From: Chrysopilus asiliformis
Taxonomy: Eukaryota > Arthropoda > Insecta > Diptera > Rhagionidae
Assembly (NCBI GenBank): GCA_964034945.1
Contig: OZ035960.1
Span: 103,491,433 to 103,555,432, forward strand
DNA length: 64,000 nt
Direction of reading: 5' to 3'
Numbering within the stretch: the first letter of the stretch is position 1; every line of letters starts with the position of its first letter. This document shows, in pieces, positions 23,658-35,093 of this stretch. The notes under the pieces are model-generated. The model did no database searches and was not told the DNA's origin. It worked only from the letters and a program-made list of their open reading frames with translations. A program made the position numbers and the translations under genes.

Positions 23658-23827
23658 AAGCCCAAATCAGACTAACGATTGCGATTACGATGGCGATTAC
23701 GATGGCGATTACGATGGCGATTACGATTGCGATTACGATTGAGCTTCCTCGACCAATGAGATCAAAGCTTTCATTTCCCTATAGTTGAAAGCTTTGATCT
23801 CATTGGTCGATAAGCTTCTATCGTAAT
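23658..23827. mobile_element. Palindromic MITE, AAGCCC family, copy 3, right end lost
   Basis: It begins AAGCCCAAATCAGACTAACG, has four GATTACGATGGC units, then GACCAATGAGATCAAAGCTT and its inverse. The right terminus is missing after CTTCTATCGTAAT. Confidence 0.75.
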
Positions 23828-23879
23828 ATATAACGTGATGTTCATATAAACACGCGTCTACTGTATTAAAAAAAATTAA

Positions 23880-24218
23880 AAGTTTCATATTGTCTCAGAT
23901 GGGAAGAGATTCAATAAAGAAGACAGATAATAAAAAAAAGATAAGGTTCTTTGTTATGGCGTCGCTACTTCCTCTGACAAAAAAATAATCATTTGATTTA
24001 AATACTTTTCATTTAAATTAAATACAAAAACCGTTGGTGCAAATTAAGCGAATTTTTATATTCGATTCAACTGCATTTTCGCTAAATCTAATGAAAATTT
24101 CCCCTCAGTGTAGGTTTGTTTTGGCTTATATATTTGCAAATTTAATATTGCAAATCAAGCGGTTGTTACTTAAAAAATTGTAAAGTCGGAAAAACGACTG
24201 CCTTGTCTTATGCGTTTA
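23880..24218. repeat. Family H repeat, copy 1
   Basis: Shares TATGGCGTCGCTACTTCCTC, AAATACTTTTCATTTAAAT, ACCGTTGGTGCAA and TGAAAATTTCCCCTC blocks with 58740-59520. Two copies only were seen; class unknown. Confidence 0.55.
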
Positions 24219-24878
24219 CCAGCTTGCATACCCGCCGTTGTCGAGTAAAACAATATTGCCAGTTTTTTCTAGGAAAAATGATAAAAGGGATATTTGCGTT
24301 ATCCTTACAAGACCTTCCGTTTCGAGTTTTGAAAATCTAACACAGGATTCGTGATCAGCGACCTCGTGAACCTCCTAATGCCATTTTCCCCGCGAAAAAC
24401 GGGAAAATGATATTTACGTTATTCTTGCAGGACCTTCTATTTCTAATTTCGAAAATATAACACCGGATTCGTGATTAGCGACCCCAAAAACCCCTTAATG
24501 TCATTTTTCCCCGGGAAAAATGGGAAAAAGGATATTTGCGTTATCATTACAGGACCTTCCGTTTCTAACTTTGAAAATCTAACACCGGATTCGTGATCAG
24601 CGACCCCGAAAACCGCCGAGTAAAACTTTTCAGCCTCCCATTGAGCAGGGTTAATGGCGAAAATCACGATTTAAAAACACCCAAATCCCCTTCACCCCCG
24701 TTCACCCCCTTAGGGGTAAAATTTAGAAAACCCCGCCTTACTGAGCACCTACGCGATGGTTGGGATATACTGTGAAAGTTTCAAGTCTCTAGCTTCAGGG
24801 GTTTGGGCTGGACGTTGATGAGTCAATCAGTCAGTCAGTCAGTCAATCAATCAGGTTGAACGATTTTATATAGATAGA
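24219..24878 (-). mobile_element. Helitron-like non-autonomous element, 660 bp
   Basis: Read on the minus strand, the 5' end is TCTATCTATATAAAATCG, a typical Helitron 5' terminus. The 3' end has a CGACAACGGCGGG hairpin relic, TATGCAAG and CTGG-T. Flanking bases are A (24218) and T (24879), the expected Helitron A/T target. Inside are three units of about 120 bp (near 24308, 24428, 24548) with CAGCGACCCC and GGACCTTCCGTTTC, cousins of the 122-bp family E array, plus an AGTCAGTCAGTCAGTC tract. No Rep/helicase sequence. Confidence 0.8.
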
Positions 24879-24879
24879 T

Positions 24880-26770
24880 TTACAAAACTTTCACTATTAT
24901 TATTCTTTTAAGACGATAACAGCTAATTTAACACCTTTTGTGAATACCCCTATTGTGCAAAAAACCTAAAAAAAATACAAAATTGTTTTGCAAAACATAA
25001 TTAAATGTAGCCCAATATTTAAACCGTATTTGACAACTGCAGATAGTTTATAAACTTTTCAATGAAACTTTTATGTAAAAAAATGTGTTCTCATCGAAGG
25101 CTATATTTAATCTTATTAAAAATAATTTCCTAGCAATTAAGTGTTCGTCCTTCGTAGCCATCATATAAGAAGGGTATAAAACTTTGTTAGTTTATTCATA
25201 ATGCGCTTGATGCCATTTATTATATGTGAAGACTTGAGAGAATGGATATGTGTGCAAATGATTTCTTCCATCTCATATGAACAACACGAGTATAAAAATG
25301 AAGGGAGGAGAGGAGGAAGGTGTGTAACTTTTTTTTCCTTTTTGTAGGCTCCATGTCTGTATATCATAATGACGCAGGTTCCTGAAATGGAATAAATGTG
25401 CGAACAAAATGAATGTTAAAAGATCAGACATTCTTCGTACACGACATGTATTTCAGGACTAATTACCATACGTTGCTATTACAAGTTATTTTACTTGAGA
25501 TTTTCTCTTATCGTAGACAACCCAAACAACAAACGCGAACTTCTCAGACATAAATACGGCCATTTTGAGTATTACTTATTAATATATAACGATACAATGT
25601 AAAATATGTAGAAAATTGCTATGACAGAAAATGAAGAGAACATACATATAAAAATCTAAGATATCAGATATGTATATTCACATCGTATTATGGAAAGTTA
25701 AGGATATTTTCGATGGCATGCATTATATGGACTTTTATATGTTGAAATCTTTGCCCATACCATATTTCGTCTAAGATCACTTTATTTATTAATATTGGAA
25801 GACATAATTCCAGCCTTCTATATTCCCAAGACACGCAGAGAAAGAAACAAAACAAAGGAAAAGATTTTCATCTCTCACCGTTGGTTTGATAAATATTTGT
25901 TGACACAAGGATTAAATTACTAAAGTAACAAGTTTAGTCTCATTATTGGTAAAACGGTTTTTGGTATTCCATGGTATGCCCGTCAACGAAGGCGTATATG
26001 CTATGAAAAGGAGAGATTGGGAAAAATATCCTTTTTCTTTGTGGTATCGGCCATTTCACTTCATTCCAGTGATGAGTTCTGTTACGCTTATTACAAGAAA
26101 TTTCATAGAAACTGAACCTAAGCTGATAAAAGGTCTTGAATATTCATTTAAAAAGGACTTGAAATATCCATGCGTTGTGAGGATAGGGGATAACAGGGAC
26201 CATTAAACAAAAAATATGTGGAGAATGTCTTACAAATGTAAATAAAAAAAAATCTGACTGGAAAATAAATCTTTCAAAAAGGATATTATAACGATTCACT
26301 AAAAAAATACGGACGGAAAGTCGAACGGAGAGAAGGACGAACAAACGGACGGACAGACAGTGGTGCAGGCGTGCGGACAGATGGAAGGACGGGCGAACGG
26401 ATGGACAGAAGTACAGACGGACAGGCATACAATCGGACGGACAGAAGGACATGTGGAAATCAAAACCCAGATTCTCATCTAGAGTGTAATAAACTATAAT
26501 AATGCGGTCAAAAAGTGTGATCATGTGGAAGAAATTCAATCTCTAAAATAGAACTACACCCCTTTGTTGAATCCACCTATAAAAATGGGAATACACGACA
26601 AAGTTTAATTTAATAAGTAGCGATTTAAAAAAGAAAAAAAAAAATCGGAAATGCGTGAGAAAATAATAGAAAGCTCTCCGAAAATTTGAATTGTCTCTCT
26701 GGGCCTACACTGTTGGAAAAAAAACGTCTGTGGTGAGCTAAATTTTTCTTAGCTGAGCCAGATTTTTTCA
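24880..26770. other. No gene recognised; one family A fragment
   Basis: Includes a degenerate (GACG/GACA) tract with ACATGTGGAAATCAAAA (about 26310-26470), a family A remnant. The plus-strand frame at 25946-26206 (86 residues) has no recognisable domain. No splice or promoter structure is supported. Confidence 0.4.
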
Positions 26771-26776
26771 CTTCTA

Positions 26777-27226
26777 AAGCCCAATTCAGACTAAAGCTAG
26801 AACCTGAATCGTACGTCGATGCGTCCGTCATGCGTCCGTCCGGTAGACAGTTTTATGCGGTGACAGTTGGGTACGGCAACGAATCACTTCTTCTTCCCTT
26901 TTTTTGCACTTCTTCTATTAGTTTATCGTCGAAACAATTACTTTCAATTTGTTCCATACTTAAATTGCTTAAATCGTAACCAAAATTTTTTTGCGAAATG
27001 ACATTTCCGTGCGTTGCCGCATGTAGAAGTAGAAAGTCGACCTACACTGTGCGGTTGCCGCATTGGAAAACGTATTATTAGGGGAGTACTCATAGCAGCG
27101 CGTTGATTTTACTTTGACCGCATCGAACTGTCAACGTGACGGACGCATGGCGGACGCACGGACGTATGTTTCTGGTTCTACTTTAACGATTACGATTACG
27201 ATTGAGCGTCAGTCTGAATTGGGCGT
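26777..27226. mobile_element. Palindromic MITE, AAGCCC family, copy 4, split by a Harbinger-like insert
   Basis: Terminal AAGCCCAATTCAGACTAA and TCAGTCTGAATTGGGC match the other copies. Between CAGACTAA and CGATTACGATTACG sits another element (26795-27183). The other copies read CAGACTAACGATT, which gives the empty site. Confidence 0.8.
26795..27183 (-). mobile_element. PIF/Harbinger-like MITE, 389 bp, TAA duplication
   Basis: The ends AGCTAGAACCTGAATCGTAC and GTTCTACTT are inverted repeats, next to TAA on both sides (26792-26794, 27184-27186). A duplicated TAA/TTA trinucleotide is typical of PIF/Harbinger. GCGTCCGTCATGCGTCCG runs lie just inside. On the minus strand from 26957 it keeps an ATG and a short reading frame, MEQIESNCFDDKLIEEVQ, resembling the start of a MADF domain. 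A sister copy is at 34125-34501. Confidence 0.75.
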
Positions 27227-27366
27227 AACGGGTTGACGAAAAAATACATCACTCTGTGAAGTGGAAGAAATGTCTTCGGTGGTGTGACGGCGGTACTAAA
27301 TTAGGAACAAAAAATCGGGTAAAGTCGGGCGAGTGGAGAAGGAGATCCCGAAACCCCAAACGGAAA

Positions 27367-27601
27367 CACGCATAGAAAAAATTGTAAATGTAACAATTTT
27401 ATAATGGGAAGTCGGATCAATTACTAAAATACTTAATTTCAATTACAAAAATAGTCAAAATCGGATATTTTCACGAAAAATTTAACTACTTAGTAGTAAA
27501 ATTTACTATTTTGTGGTTAAATTTACTATTTTTGTAATTGAAATAAACTGAAAAATAGTCCCATTTTAAAATAAAAAGATTTACTATTTGTTTTCTCTGT
27601 G
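27367..27601. mobile_element. Short CACNCAGAGAAAA-end MITE
   Basis: The ends CACGCATAGAAAAAATTG and CTATTTGTTTTCTCTGTG are imperfect inverted repeats. The interior is rich in TTTACTATTTT. Probably an internal-deletion relative of 28092-29692. Confidence 0.65.
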
Positions 27602-28091
27602 TTTAGTTGGACTGGAATGTTCTGTTAATTTTTAGAGTAGATAAAAAAGTGTACAAATCTAGCAAATACGATGGTTGAAGAAAATTTCAATATTTTTGCC
27701 AATAGCAATTCTATTCTAGTGTTTCAAACTCTCGTAGTACCCGATTTTACTTTACGTTTTGTTATTATCAGCGTCAAGTTATCCGCGTTGCGAAACACAC
27801 TTCCGCTCGATACACAATTTCATCCCCAAGGGTTTATGAATCCATTGCCGGATACAAGCAAAGTATGTGTCAAATCAATTAGATGAATATTTGTGGTATG
27901 AAATAAATGAGATCCTAAAGGGGGTGATAACATTTCTATCTATTCATATTATATCCATATGTGTTTGTCGGTTAATCTATCTATATCTAATTCTGTATAT
28001 TGTGTATATAGGCATCATCTCGTATGTAATACAATCCCGCACGCGGTATTTTATCTTCATATTTGTCACTATAGCATTTTATATTAATGTA

Positions 28092-29692
28092 CACTCAGAG
28101 AAAAAAAATAGTTAATTTTATTATTTTTGGTAGTTGATGTTGATAATTCTACGAATCTCGATGAACATCCAAAAATAGTTAAAGTTGTTAAAGAATAGTC
28201 AAGAAATAGTGCGAAATAGTAACCATGTCTAAAATGCTCTCATTTCGGTGTTTACAGCAAAATAATCAATTTTAATTATAACAAATAGTTAAAATACAAA
28301 TAACTATTTGGTACTATTTGTTTATCGTTTTGTAGTTGAGTTCTCTAATTTTAACTACATAATGATAGGTTTCAGATTTGAAATAATAAAAAAAATTATA
28401 TAATAGTAAAAATGACAAATTTGTAATAAAATCTATTACAAATTTATTAAAAATTTGCTACTTTCTACTGACGCGTCATTTTGCTCCTCGTTTTCGTGTG
28501 GTAAAGTTGTGAATTTTTCAAGTGCATTAAATGGAACAGTCAGATTATCAAGAAGCAGCTGAGGGTGCGCCGATTATTGTGTTGGATCAAACTTCACTGG
28601 ATCCCCTATTCGTCTTGTTAGATTCTTGGGATTTATCATCTCTATATCCTATATTCAACGGTAAGATTTTTTTGCATTTTTTCAATTTTTCCAACATTTT
28701 TACTTAGAAATAAAATTCGTTTCTTCCTTAACTTTCCAGAAAAATAAAATCTTAAAGAACTGTGCTAACAAAGAGACAGGCGAATCAAACCATCTGAAAG
28801 CGGAGTGTTCTCTAACTGGTATTATTCATTTTTATGCTATTTTGTTGAATAAAAACTATAACAAGTACAATATTTGCTTTAAATCACAGAGCACTAATAC
28901 AGTTTTTTTAACTAGACGAAATTCTTGAAATATCTCCAAGATGATTGGATAAAATGCGTGAGCAAATGGGAAAGTCTACACACGCATTTTCATAAATTTC
29001 GTATAAAATTAAAGACAAACATAACGAGAACGGAAATACGACAGAAGGTAATTTTTTTTTGTTAGTAAATTTCTCATTTTACATTCTACTTTTTATATAG
29101 ATTCTCGTGATGCCATCCTCATGCTAATGTGATTTTGAGTTTTTCTTTTGTGATAAATCCTTGTTAAGGTTATTTTTACTGGAAATAAAATATTTTTGTA
29201 GCACAACACATTCTGTTTTTTTTCTGTTGAGTTTCTGTTTTTCAGTAAATTCAGGGCAAAATAATTGAAAAATCATTATTTTTCTAATAATTTTAACTAA
29301 TTTGTAATAACAGTGATTAGAAAATAGTTAAAAATGACGACTTTTGTAATACACAGTAACTATTTTAAAGTAATTTCAAACACAAAATAATTATTTTGAG
29401 TCTGAATTTCTACTATTTCGCAGTAGACTTAATGAAAAAATAATTGTTTTTTAATAAATATAACTATTTTTAAATTAAATCTATAATAAAATAATTAAAA
29501 GTAATTATTATGCAATAAAATTTTACTACTAATGTAATCTGGCAAGAACTATTTTATTGTAATTATTTACAATTTTATATTGTGATCAACTATTCTTTAT
29601 AATAAAGATCAACTACAAAAGTGATAGTCACGATTTGCCATTACTAAATAATTGAAAAGTTGTTAAAAACAACTATTTTTTTTCTCTGCGTG
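28092..29692 (+). mobile_element. TA-flanked TIR element carrying a decayed SAM-domain gene
   Basis: The ends CACTCAGAGAAAAAAAATAG and CTATTTTTTTTCTCTGCGTG are near-perfect inverted repeats, flanked by TA on each side. Both subterminal zones (28105-28400, 29270-29660) are built of repeated AATAGTTAAAAT/AACTATTTT motifs. The centre carries exon remnants of a SAM-domain protein. No transposase was recognised. A TA target fits Tc1-mariner-like or other TA-inserting elements; the superfamily is unresolved. Confidence 0.75.
28531..29047 (+). pseudogene. SAM-domain gene remnant inside the element
   Basis: Exon 1 (28531-28660) encodes 43 residues from ATG, including LFVLLDSWDLSSLYPIF, the first helices of a sterile alpha motif (SAM) domain, and stops at donor CG|GTAAGA. 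A middle exon after TTTCCAG (about 28739) has two in-frame stops. A third (28916-29047) after TTAACTAG reads TKFLKYLQDDWIKCV, the usual end of such a SAM domain, then a basic stretch, and ends at donor AAG|GTAATT. Splice sites survive but the protein cannot be made in full. SAM is a protein-interaction fold; its role in this element is unknown. Confidence 0.6.
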
Positions 29693-29699
29693 TATACTA

Positions 29700-30244
29700 G
29701 GATATCATTTGAAAGTCCTTTCTTAAAACAAAAGGGGTTTGGAACAGTTAGCAGGTAGTATAGTATGTGGACGATTGGAAAATGTGTTAACTGATATCTC
29801 CATGTATTCGTAGTCGTATGTGTATTTTCCATAGACAGCAGAGCTTTTTGGGTAAATTTTAAACGAGAATAAGCTTCATATTAGCTTTGGGTTAGTTACA
29901 CACATAAACTGAATGTGGTTTATTGGTTTAAGTTAAATTAGGTGGAATTAATCAATCAGCCGTTAGGATCTACGAGTAATACCTACCCCTTTAGGTTATG
30001 GTTATATCGAGAGTGTCTCAAATGGGTATACAGATTTGTTGAATCCTTCAGATCTCGTTAATTTGCTGGTAAAAATTTATTGAATATGGGCGACGCCATC
30101 AATAAGTTCCTTAAATCCAAATAAATCTCATTCGCAAAATTTTAAAGCAATTAACTAAATTTTCAGTATCACAGATATATCATCGGTGGTTGTTTAAATC
30201 CTGAGGGGGATCGCCGAGGCTATTTTAACGATTTATTTTTTTTT
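29700..30244. other. No gene recognised
   Basis: AT-rich, nothing supported. Confidence 0.35.
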
Positions 30245-30545
30245 TTTGCCTGCGGCACATTCCTGTTGGAGAACTGGAGTGATATTCCGTAATTTGTTTC
30301 AAGCGCTTGTTTCGAGTTAGAAGAAAAAGTAGTATTCGCTGTCTCTGTTTCGACTGACAGGGCGAAACAGAGATAGCGAATATCGCTTTTTCTTCTCCCT
30401 CGAAACAAACGATTGAGACAATAGTTTCGGAATACCACTCCTGTACCTGGAGTCGTACCTTTTTTTAATAAATTTAGCCCGGGTGCATTTTTTCAGTGAC
30501 AGTCTTGCTGGCAAACTTGCCCAACTGAAATGTGCCGCAGGCAAA
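30245..30545. mobile_element. Palindromic MITE with TTGCCTGCGGCACAT ends
   Basis: TTTGCCTGCGGCACATTCCT and TGAAATGTGCCGCAGGCAAA are inverted ends. A second inverted pair inside (GTATTCGCTGTCTCTGTTTC; GAAACAGAGATAGCGAATA) forms a hairpin centred near 30355. Overlapping minus-strand frames (30220-30544) arise from this palindrome. Confidence 0.7.
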
Positions 30546-31990
30546 AGAAAACATAATCGTTTAAAGGAAATGTGACTTTAATTTTGTTGATTTGTTGAAA
30601 AATCATTGTTTTTTTTTAAATCCCTGAAATTTTTGTAGATCCTTCATTTTTTTACAAAACTGCTTAAAATAACAAAATCTTACCGCACTTTTCGATACCC
30701 CCAAAACGTGTTTGCCAACCCAAGGGGGTGTGACTAAGCGGTTTGTAAATATTACTTTCATTGTAAAAATTACGTTTTCGCCAATTTTTTTTTTGCTGTT
30801 TTCGCTATATATCCATAAAATTAATAAAATTCAAAAAAAAAAATCTTGAAAAATTTTAAATTACGGGATCCTTCACATAATTAACAGCCTTTGACCAACG
30901 AATTTTCCATAAATATCCTCTTGTTTTTATTTACAATCGTTTGTTATTTTCGGAATTTAATCGGTTTAGAAGATAAAGTTAAAAGATTGCTGTTTGGTAG
31001 AGAAATTTTTAATCACTCGCAGTTTATGAAATTCGATAAAGGAGCTTAGTGGAAAAATTGAAAATGGTTTGAGGAAAAATCTTTTCGTCTTAAATAAACA
31101 TCAACGAGATTAATTCAAATTCATATTCTTTTTTCTTTGTTTGTTTCTTGATTATATTCAAAAGATCACTTCTGGAGAAAAGTAAAAAAGTAAGAAAAGC
31201 AAAATGTTTACACGACTACATTGAAAATTTATGTTTTTGATAATGTTTTTGGCCAATTTCTCATAAAAATGCGTATTAATAATTTTCTGCTTAATATCTT
31301 AATCTTCTTAACATTAATAAAATGTTCTCTTTTTGATTCACGATATTTTTTTTTTTGCCCGCGCTGCGTTAGGCAGTCAATGAAAAGTTAAATGAGATGA
31401 AAAGTGGAAAAGAATGGAAAAATATATTATGGTAATTGTAGGGCGTCCTAGAGACCGAAAGAGAATTTTCTCAGATTGTTTAGAAATAAAACTTCTAAGG
31501 AAAAATGAAACAAATATACCCACAATATTTAAAAATGAGATTGGCAACCCTTAATAGAGCTTCAATTTTTATTTTTATTATTTTGTAAATTCATTTTAAT
31601 ATTGTTAAGATTCACTTCGAATGTTTTTGTGATCTATTTTTGGTAAGAATAAGTACTTGGATTTATTTGCAAATTTCTAGGTCTTGTGCTTTTTAATTTT
31701 GTAGATTGTATTCAAACAATATCGCTAAATTTGCTTATATTAAAATTCTATCTTTTCTTATTCTTCTCCATTGTTGGTTGATGCAATAAGAAAAACTCTT
31801 TCTGTTGTCTGAGGTATTTTCATATAATTTTTAATTTATTGTAGCAAAACAGCATGCTATAAATTTCCGGCAGTTGAAAAGAATGAGTGAAATTTTTAAT
31901 ATTAAATTGTGTATAAAAAAAGTTTATTACATATAAAGAAGAAATTCACAAACAATTATTTCAAAATTGTTTTTTTACAATGAATCATTC
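30546..31990. other. No gene recognised
   Basis: Very AT-rich, poly-A/T runs. No open frame or repeat of note. Confidence 0.4.
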
Positions 31991-31994
31991 ATTT

Positions 31995-32595
31995 CCAATA
32001 TTTCGCTATAATTGCCAATCTGCCAATTATTGAAAACTCGTATGGTGATATTCGTATCAAAATTCGAACAGTTATACAAAAATTCCACTTTGAAGTCAAA
32101 CTTTCCAATAAGATTTTTTAAAATTTATTCCAATCGGATTTTGATGTATGGGAGTTTTATGTAGAATCATATCCTAAATAACTTTTGTTCTTGCACTTTT
32201 TTAATAAAATACACCGTTTTTGAGATATTCACAAAAAACGTTTTCGTTCATATGGGAGGTACCCCCCCTAATGGTCCATTTTTGCCCATTAACGAACTTA
32301 GCCTTGCATTTTACGAAAAATGGATCTGTGCAAAATTTCAAGTCTCTAGCTCAATCCGTGCGCACGTAATCCGCGTCACAGACGGACGGACGGACATACG
32401 GATGGACGGACAGACGGACGGACGGACGGACAGACGGACGGACGGACGGACGGACGGACATGCTAAATTCAACTTTTTTTTATCATTCTAAACATACTGG
32501 TGTAATTCATTTTTTTGTGTGATGACGGGATCTTGGCGTTACAAACGGTAAGGCAAATCTAATATACCCTTTGGTTTCACCATACGGGTATAATC
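31995..32595 (-). repeat. Family B (GTCY)n repeat, copy 3
   Basis: Reverse orientation. Starts with the stem-loop region CTATAATTGCCAATCTGCCA, has CCACTTTGAAGTCAAAC, AATGGTCCATTTTTGCCCAT, a GACGGACGGACGGACAGACG tract (32382-32459), GGGATCTTGGCGTTACAAAC, and ends CACCATACGGGTATA. The plus-strand frame at 32252-32491 runs through the repeat and is not a gene. Confidence 0.8.
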
Positions 32596-32880
32596 AAAAA
32601 ATTCTAAAAATTTGTGATTTGTTGCGCGGTATATAAAATATAAAAATATAAAAGAAAATTACGAGAGATTCTCTTAAAATAGTTTTATCAACTATCCAAA
32701 ATTGCGGAATAAATCTAGAAAATCTTTTATCAGTATTGTAACAGATAACACTTGAATTTCAGGCAATTTGGTGTCTTAGGCCTATGTTACCCACGGCAAC
32801 TTTAAACCGATACACGATACAAAAAGTTGCTCGTTTGTGCTACACGCGGAGACAAGTTGGCGGAAACTTCTGTATATTAC

Positions 32881-33675
32881 CAGGGAACAACCATTATATA
32901 GAATGGAAAGTAAGGCCTTTCCTCATTAACTTCCACTAGAGTAAGCACTACACTATAGAAATCGGGTTTTTTATCTCACTTCCCCTTTCTGCTGTCATAC
33001 ACTCGACAAAAAAAAAATCAAATAGAAAAACCTGTTACAATACATACACAAAAGTGCTGGCACTTTTGTTTACATTTTGCATGACATTTCATTGCAACAT
33101 TGATTCATTTCATTGCAACGATTGATTTTGATAGATAATTACATTTTAGCGTGTTAACATTTCATAATTTCACATCAAAATGAATAAAGCACAAATTCAC
33201 CACTGTTTAGTGAAGGAATGTTCCGCCAATTCAATTAAAAACCCAAATAGAAAGTTTTTCCGAGTCCCATCAACAACAGAAAGGTAAAGTATAACGAAAG
33301 ATCGACAGAATTGCACATGAACGGGCCTTAAAACAATTGAAAACTAAAACTAAATTAAATTTAACACCTTTCAACACATTAGAACATCGCTAATATTTAA
33401 TGGAAATATCAAATTATCCATAAAACATTTCCATTACCCGGTTTTGTTTTTTTTTTTTTTTTTTTTTTTTTTTTTGGGTTTTTGGTTTCTTTCCGGTTTT
33501 GTTTTGATTTGTTTTCATTTCAAGTGACAGATGGGAATCCATATTGCCACACACAACCGAATCGCTCAGTGTTCATGTACACTGTCATGTAACAGCTATA
33601 GAAATCCTCGGATGTACGCTCCCAACACAAAAAATTTTGTTAGAGCTTTCCATTCTATATAATGGTTGTTCCCTG
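32881..33675 (+). mobile_element. TIR element with a THAP first exon, 795 bp
   Basis: The 30-bp inverted ends begin CAGGGAACAACCATTATATA and are flanked by ATATTAC (32874-32880; 33676-33682), a 7-bp match. CAGGG...CCCTG ends suggest hAT, which makes 8-bp duplications, so one base may have mutated. The P superfamily also combines THAP with 8-bp duplications. A T homopolymer of about 30 bases (33447-33475) lies inside. Only the start of a THAP gene is kept, so it is non-autonomous. Confidence 0.75.
33180..33283 (+). pseudogene. THAP-domain exon 1 fragment
   Basis: ATG at 33180 opens 34 codons plus two bases, ending at a good donor (AAAG|GTAAAG). The peptide has CLVKEC (the first Cys pair of the C2CH zinc finger), then NPNRKFFRVPSTTE, the typical THAP stretch between the Cys pair and the conserved Trp. 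The later Cys-x2-His half would be in the next exon, which I could not find. THAP is a zinc-dependent DNA-binding fold used by P-element and related transposases. Left as a remnant by internal deletion. Confidence 0.65.
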
Positions 33676-34124
33676 ATATTACACAGTGAGTGTTTCATGT
33701 GTGTGTGAAGTTGTGTGAAGAACCAACCCGTTCTTTGTGATTGTGTGCGTATTTTGTCGCCTTGTTTCTACTTTCGGAACTGGCGACATTAGCCACTTCT
33801 CGCGCCTATGCTTAAGAAAAGTCGCCGCTTAAAGTTGCCGTGTGTAACATAGGCCTTTGGACCCACTTGCTAATTTTTCTAGAATTTCGTCGTAAATTTT
33901 ACTCATCTATCGTAGAATAAATTCACTTAGCAAAAGTTGTTGAATTTATTCGGACGGTTTTATATGAAAAAATTCGAGATCGCGCGTCTTTCAACAAAAA
34001 ATTTCTGAATTTTGTGCCGTAGTGTGAAACGATTGTGAAACGTAAATTTATAGTCGAAAAAAAAATTCGAGAAATAAAGTGTCAGGTGTAAATGGCCCTT
34101 TAAGTAAGAAGTGCTTGTCTTTTA

Positions 34125-34501
34125 AGGTAGAACCTGAATCGTACGTCGATACGTCCGTCATGCGTGCGTCCGTCATGCGTGCGTCCGGTTGACAGTTCGA
34201 GTAGAATCAACGGGCTGCTACGAGTACTCCCCTAATAATACGTTTTCCGATGCGGCAGCCGCATAGAGTAGGTCGAATTTCTACTTTTACATGCGGCAAC
34301 GCACGGAAATGTCATTTCACAAAAAAGTTTGTTTACGATTTAAGCAATTTAAGTATGGAACAAATTGAAAGTAATTGTTTCGACGATAAACTAATAGAAG
34401 AAGTGCAAAACAATGAGTTAACTCCAGATTCGTTGCCGCACCCAACTGTCAGACGGACGCATGCATGACGGACGCATCGACGTACGATTCAGGTTCTACC
34501 T
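34125..34501 (+). mobile_element. PIF/Harbinger-like MITE, sister of 26795-27183
   Basis: The ends AGGTAGAACCTGAATCGTAC and GATTCAGGTTCTACCT are inverted. Flanks are TTA on the left and TAA on the right, so the duplication is TA or a mutated trinucleotide. It carries tandem GTCATGCGTGCGTCC motifs near the left end. The coding fragment from 34355 (MEQIESNCFDDKLIEEVQ) is shared with the sister copy, which shows a common ancestor that carried a gene. Confidence 0.75.
34355..34468 (+). pseudogene. MADF-like N-terminal gene fragment in the MITE
   Basis: ATG at 34355 starts FDDKLIEEVQ after seven residues. This resembles the first helix of MADF (Myb/SANT-like) domains, which occur in the DNA-binding accessory protein of Harbinger elements. 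The frame then runs into the right terminal repeat and ends, so no full domain remains. The match is only about 10 residues, so the domain call is tentative. Confidence 0.4.
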
Positions 34502-34590
34502 TAATTCAGTAATATCCAGTAGTTGATAACATTATTTTAAGAAAATCTCTCGTAGTTTTCTTTATAATAATTTTTTTTTCCGGAAAAATA

Positions 34591-34840
34591 CAGTAATCCC
34601 TCCAACTGTGCGATAGATACGTTCCACAAAAAGAGCGCGCAAACCGAAACCGCGCACTGTGAACCCTACTTTGTATTAAATTTTTGGGGTTAGGAACATG
34701 TTTTTTTAAACGAAAATTATAAAAAAAAACTGCGCAGCTGCGAAATTTTTACCGCGCAATTCGAAGTTTTGGTATTAAAAACTTAACCGCGCAGTTGCGA
34801 AACCGCGCAGTTAGAAACCTCGCAGTTGGGGGGATTACTG
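34591..34840. mobile_element. pogo/Tigger-like MITE, 250 bp, second copy
   Basis: The ends CAGTAATCCCTCCAACTGTG and TTGGGGGGATTACTG are inverted and flanked by TA. The interior matches 4080-4275 in inverse orientation, including GAGCGCGCAAACCGAAACC. Confidence 0.8.
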
Positions 34841-35093
34841 TATTTAAAAAATAATATTTTTTTCAAATACCTCGAGAACTGTTAAAGATTTGTAAAAACC
34901 GTTAAAGCAAAAAATGTGGAAAATTTTAATTCCTTTAAATTTGGTTATAAGCATTTTTTCAGAAAAGCGCATAGTTTTCGAGAAATTTTCAAAAAACTTA
35001 AGCTTTTCAAATATATTGAGAACCGTCAGGGATACATAAAAATCGTTGAACTGTAGAAAATTTTATTTCTTGTAAACTTGGTTTTATTCATTA

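Larger units (their letters stand above)
32778..33856. mobile_element. Outer TIR element split by the THAP element
   Basis: AGGCCTATGTTACCCACGGC and GCCGTGTGTAACATAGGCCT are inverted ends, continuing inward as AACTTTAA/TTAAAGTT. With the inner element (32881-33675) removed it is about 280 bp. No clear duplication was identified. Confidence 0.65.

Noticed and set aside
25946..26206. 86-residue plus-strand frame
   Set aside because: Has an ordinary residue mix but no recognisable domain, splice context or relatives in the window.
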